Source: an uncultured Collinsella sp. (GTDB lineage Bacteria; Actinomycetota; Coriobacteriia; Coriobacteriales; Coriobacteriaceae). Taken from it: a stretch of 64,000 bases of DNA. Shown piece after piece: positions 61,995 through 64,000 of this stretch. The stretch lies in assembly GCA_934654775.1 (NCBI GenBank), contig CAKUGR010000005.1:62001-126000 (forward strand), written 5' to 3'. The notes beneath the pieces are model-generated. The model searched no databases and was not told the DNA's origin. It saw nothing but the letters and a program-made list of their open reading frames with translations. Position 1 is the stretch's first letter, and the number at the start of each line of letters is the position of its first letter. A program made the translations under genes and the position numbers.

Positions 61995-64000
61995 CTACTC
62001 GTTGGGCACGTATGTAGCCTTTGCACGCTCGGGCGTTACATCCTGACCGCTGGAATAACTCGAGTCGAAGGCGTGCGCAACCAAGTCGTGCGTATCCCAT
62101 GCCATGCAGTCAAATACACCGGTATCGAGGACAACGATGTAGCCCTTGCCATCGTAGTAGAAATGGTCCTCGGTAAAGTTGTCCTCATCGTCGAGACCAT
62201 CGTTATATGCGGAGTCCATATCCGACTTTGCCGTTTTGATCGCCTGCTTGGCCTCGCTCTTGAGTGTGTCGAATGAAAGGCCGTGCTGTGCAAGCGAGTC
62301 TTCGAGAGAGACCTGCTCGCCCGTCTTGAGGTTGTAGTACGCCGACCTCGTCATTTGCACCGATCGATACGGAGGTTGATAGCTGCGTGTAAACGTACGC
62401 ACGCAGGCGATATCGCCGTCAATCGAAACGATCTCGGCCGTGTGCACCATGGTCACGCGGCTGTCCTCGTCATTCATCGAGGCCCGCTTGCTCGCATCGA
62501 GCGTATCCGCGACGAGCTGAATCATGTCCTTGTTGAACTTAGCGACGCCCACGCCCTGGCCCTTCACCTGAGGATAGGTCCACGTTGCCGTAATCTGGCA
62601 CGTGTCATCGGGAGACGGATTCAACGGACCCTCGCCAACCGCAGCTGTAAAGTTGACATCCTGCGTTGCAGAAACGGCCTCATAACCCACCTGCGCATCA
62701 TCAGAGTCCTTCGACTTCAACTGCTCCAGCGTCGTGGCAACTGTTCCGATGACTTTGGCCACGCCTTCCTCGGTGCCGGTAAACTCAGCCTCCAAATCAA
62801 TTGCGTCATGAATGCTAGTCACCTTTGAATCATCAATTGATACGGGACCAACAACAGCATCAAACGTCTTGCCGTCATAGGCATCGAATTCGCACTCATA
62901 ACCGTCATGAGAGCCATTCATGCCACACGGGATATCTTTGAAGTTGATCTTCTTTCCATCATACAGATACCGCTTAAATCCATAGGTGCCATCGCTTTCG
63001 CACACACGAAGCGAGACGCCAACAGCCATAGAATCGACTCGGATATCGGGCTCGTACACCTTCTCAATCTTGCCATCGCGATATGCCCAAACCTCAGCCT
63101 TGGCAGCAGTGGCACCATTGGTGTTAAAGAGGGGCTCGTCAGAGTATTCAATCAAGAGCTCATCTTGGCCATCGCCGTCAAAATCGATGAGCTTAGCGTA
63201 GGCAACGCCCCGTGTTCCAAACATCGAAGAATCATCGATTTCGACAGCCTCGCCCTCGCCGTACTTCTTTTGGTACTCGAGGATCTTGTCGGTGAACAGC
63301 TCGTTTGCCGTCTTGACCGCCGCCTTGGCAGAGGCCTTGGCCTCCTTCTTGGACTGCGTGAGCTCAACGCTCTTGGGGGCGTCCGAACCTTCCTTGGCGT
63401 AGTCGACCTTCATGGTGGTCGTGCTCTTCTTTTTGCCCTTGCCCGAGGTGATGGTCATCTGGTACTTCTGGTCGGGCAGCTCGCCAAAGTCCTCCATGGC
63501 AAAGCCGTCCTCACCATCGACCTTGATGGTGTAGCTCTTGCCTTTGCCGGACACCGGCGCCAGCTCGACGGTATAGCTCTTGAGCTTTTTGCCCTTGCTG
63601 TTCTTGGGCAGAACCTTGGTCTCGCACGCGCAGACAACATAGCCCTTGCCGCCCGAAGTCACCTCGGACGACGCGCCGATACGCGGCACGATCACGATGG
63701 CGGCAACAATGGCAACGACGGCCACGCCGCCGATAACGGCAGCGACGATACGGCCCTTGTGCTTGGGTTTCTTGGGCTGTGGCGTCGGAACAAACGGCTG
63801 AGCGGCCTCGGCAGGCTCGGTCATAGACTCCCCATAACGAGGCTGCGCCGCCATATGAACCGGGACACCCTGAGGAGTGTGCTGCCCCACAGGAGCGGTC
63901 GCCGACGCATCCCCTACCGGAAACGCCACAGGCTCCACCTGGTCCTCTATGCCACCCACGCGAGCGCCGCAGCTCGTGCAAAACGTGGAGCCATCGGGTA
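61995..64000 (-). CDS. Zinc-ribbon, single-TM protein with DUF3298/RsiV-like C-terminus; 5' end outside the window
   Basis: At least 668 residues; the frame is still open at the right edge. It begins inside a zinc ribbon (DGSTFCTSCGARVGG), so at least one more CxxC lies upstream. Pro/Ala-rich linker, one membrane helix (GRIVAAVIGGVAVVAIVAAIVIV), an extracytoplasmic beta-rich region, a VCBS/EF-like stretch (AKLIDFDGDGQDELLIEY) and a C-terminal DUF3298/RsiV-like domain (YYNLKTGEQVSLEDSL) follow. RsiV-type domains bind cell-wall ligands such as lysozyme. The layout matches the broken gene at 39199-40050. Confidence 0.7.
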   Translation of the reverse strand, partial: PDGSTFCTSCGARVGGIEDQVEPVAFPVGDASATAPVGQHTPQGVPVHMAAQPRYGESMTEPAEAAQPFVPTPQPKKPKHKGRIVAAVIGGVAVVAIVAAIVIVPRIGASSEVTSGGKGYVVCACETKVLPKNSKGKKLKSYTVELAPVSGKGKSYTIKVDGEDGFAMEDFGELPDQKYQMTITSGKGKKKSTTTMKVDYAKEGSDAPKSVELTQSKKEAKASAKAAVKTANELFTDKILEYQKKYGEGEAVEIDDSSMFGTRGVAYAKLIDFDGDGQDELLIEYSDEPLFNTNGATAAKAEVWAYRDGKIEKVYEPDIRVDSMAVGVSLRVCESDGTYGFKRYLYDGKKINFKDIPCGMNGSHDGYECEFDAYDGKTFDAVVGPVSIDDSKVTSIHDAIDLEAEFTGTEEGVAKVIGTVATTLEQLKSKDSDDAQVGYEAVSATQDVNFTAAVGEGPLNPSPDDTCQITATWTYPQVKGQGVGVAKFNKDMIQLVADTLDASKRASMNDEDSRVTMVHTAEIVSIDGDIACVRTFTRSYQPPYRSVQMTRSAYYNLKTGEQVSLEDSLAQHGLSFDTLKSEAKQAIKTAKSDMDSAYNDGLDDEDNFTEDHFYYDGKGYIVVLDTGVFDCMAWDTHDLVAHAFDSSYSSGQDVTPERAKATYVPNE

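Overview
The window looks like part of a chromosome from a Gram-positive, high-G+C gut actinobacterium of the Coriobacteriia, most likely Collinsella or a close relative. That placement is an inference from GC-rich codon use, AGGAGG-type ribosome binding sites, the class III fructose-1,6-bisphosphatase, the QueH-type queuosine enzyme, paired DegV proteins, zinc-ribbon/single-TM envelope proteins and many palindromic intergenic repeats. No rRNA or tRNA gene was found.

Layout. 1-2.6 kb: M20 dipeptidase (cut by the left edge), HAD phosphatase and DegV. 2.6-6.2 kb: an AT-richer island with a 230-bp inverted-repeat element and a 994-residue TOTE-type primase-helicase, bounded by two near-identical 66-nt palindromes. 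6.2-15.3 kb, mostly minus strand: DinJ/YafQ toxin-antitoxin, LOG-family protein, tgt, an SDR, a coiled-coil membrane protein, queA, queH and a DUF3267 protein. The gaps hold several hairpin repeats and two copies of an apparently undescribed structured element with compensatory stem changes. 15.4-24.6 kb, mostly plus strand: a variant MetRS, an RNA m5C methyltransferase, a TIM-barrel-like protein, a second DegV, fbp and two GtrA proteins. 24.9-33.3 kb: a cobalamin riboswitch upstream of a 2375-residue surface protein with three DUF4430 (transcobalamin-like) domains and a second DUF4430 protein. 33.4-44.4 kb: UbiB-like kinase, C69 dipeptidase, FolD plus a FchA-type cyclohydrolase, a nonsense-interrupted zinc-ribbon protein, a lipoprotein, a HicB-like protein with an ADP-ribosylglycohydrolase, and a small-peptide locus with inverted RNA repeats. 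44.7-57.3 kb: a type I-E CRISPR-Cas locus with 46 repeats and a complete interference operon, but a cas2-dnaQ fusion gene with two in-frame stops. 57.5-64 kb: zinc-ribbon protein, CDF transporter, two membrane-anchored proteins and a Cys-rich small protein.

How the parts connect. The cas operon (cas3-cse1-cse2-cas7-cas5-cas6e-cas1-cas2) is co-oriented with overlapping or nearly abutting genes. The array is read from the cas2 side leftwards. The broken cas2-dnaQ suggests interference may be intact while spacer uptake is impaired. FolD has lost residues needed for cyclohydrolase chemistry and sits directly downstream of a dedicated cyclohydrolase-family gene, a coherent split of one folate step over two enzymes. 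tgt, queA and queH cover the late part of queuosine-tRNA synthesis. The riboswitch ties the giant DUF4430 surface protein to cobalamin status, which makes a role in B12 capture the simplest hypothesis.
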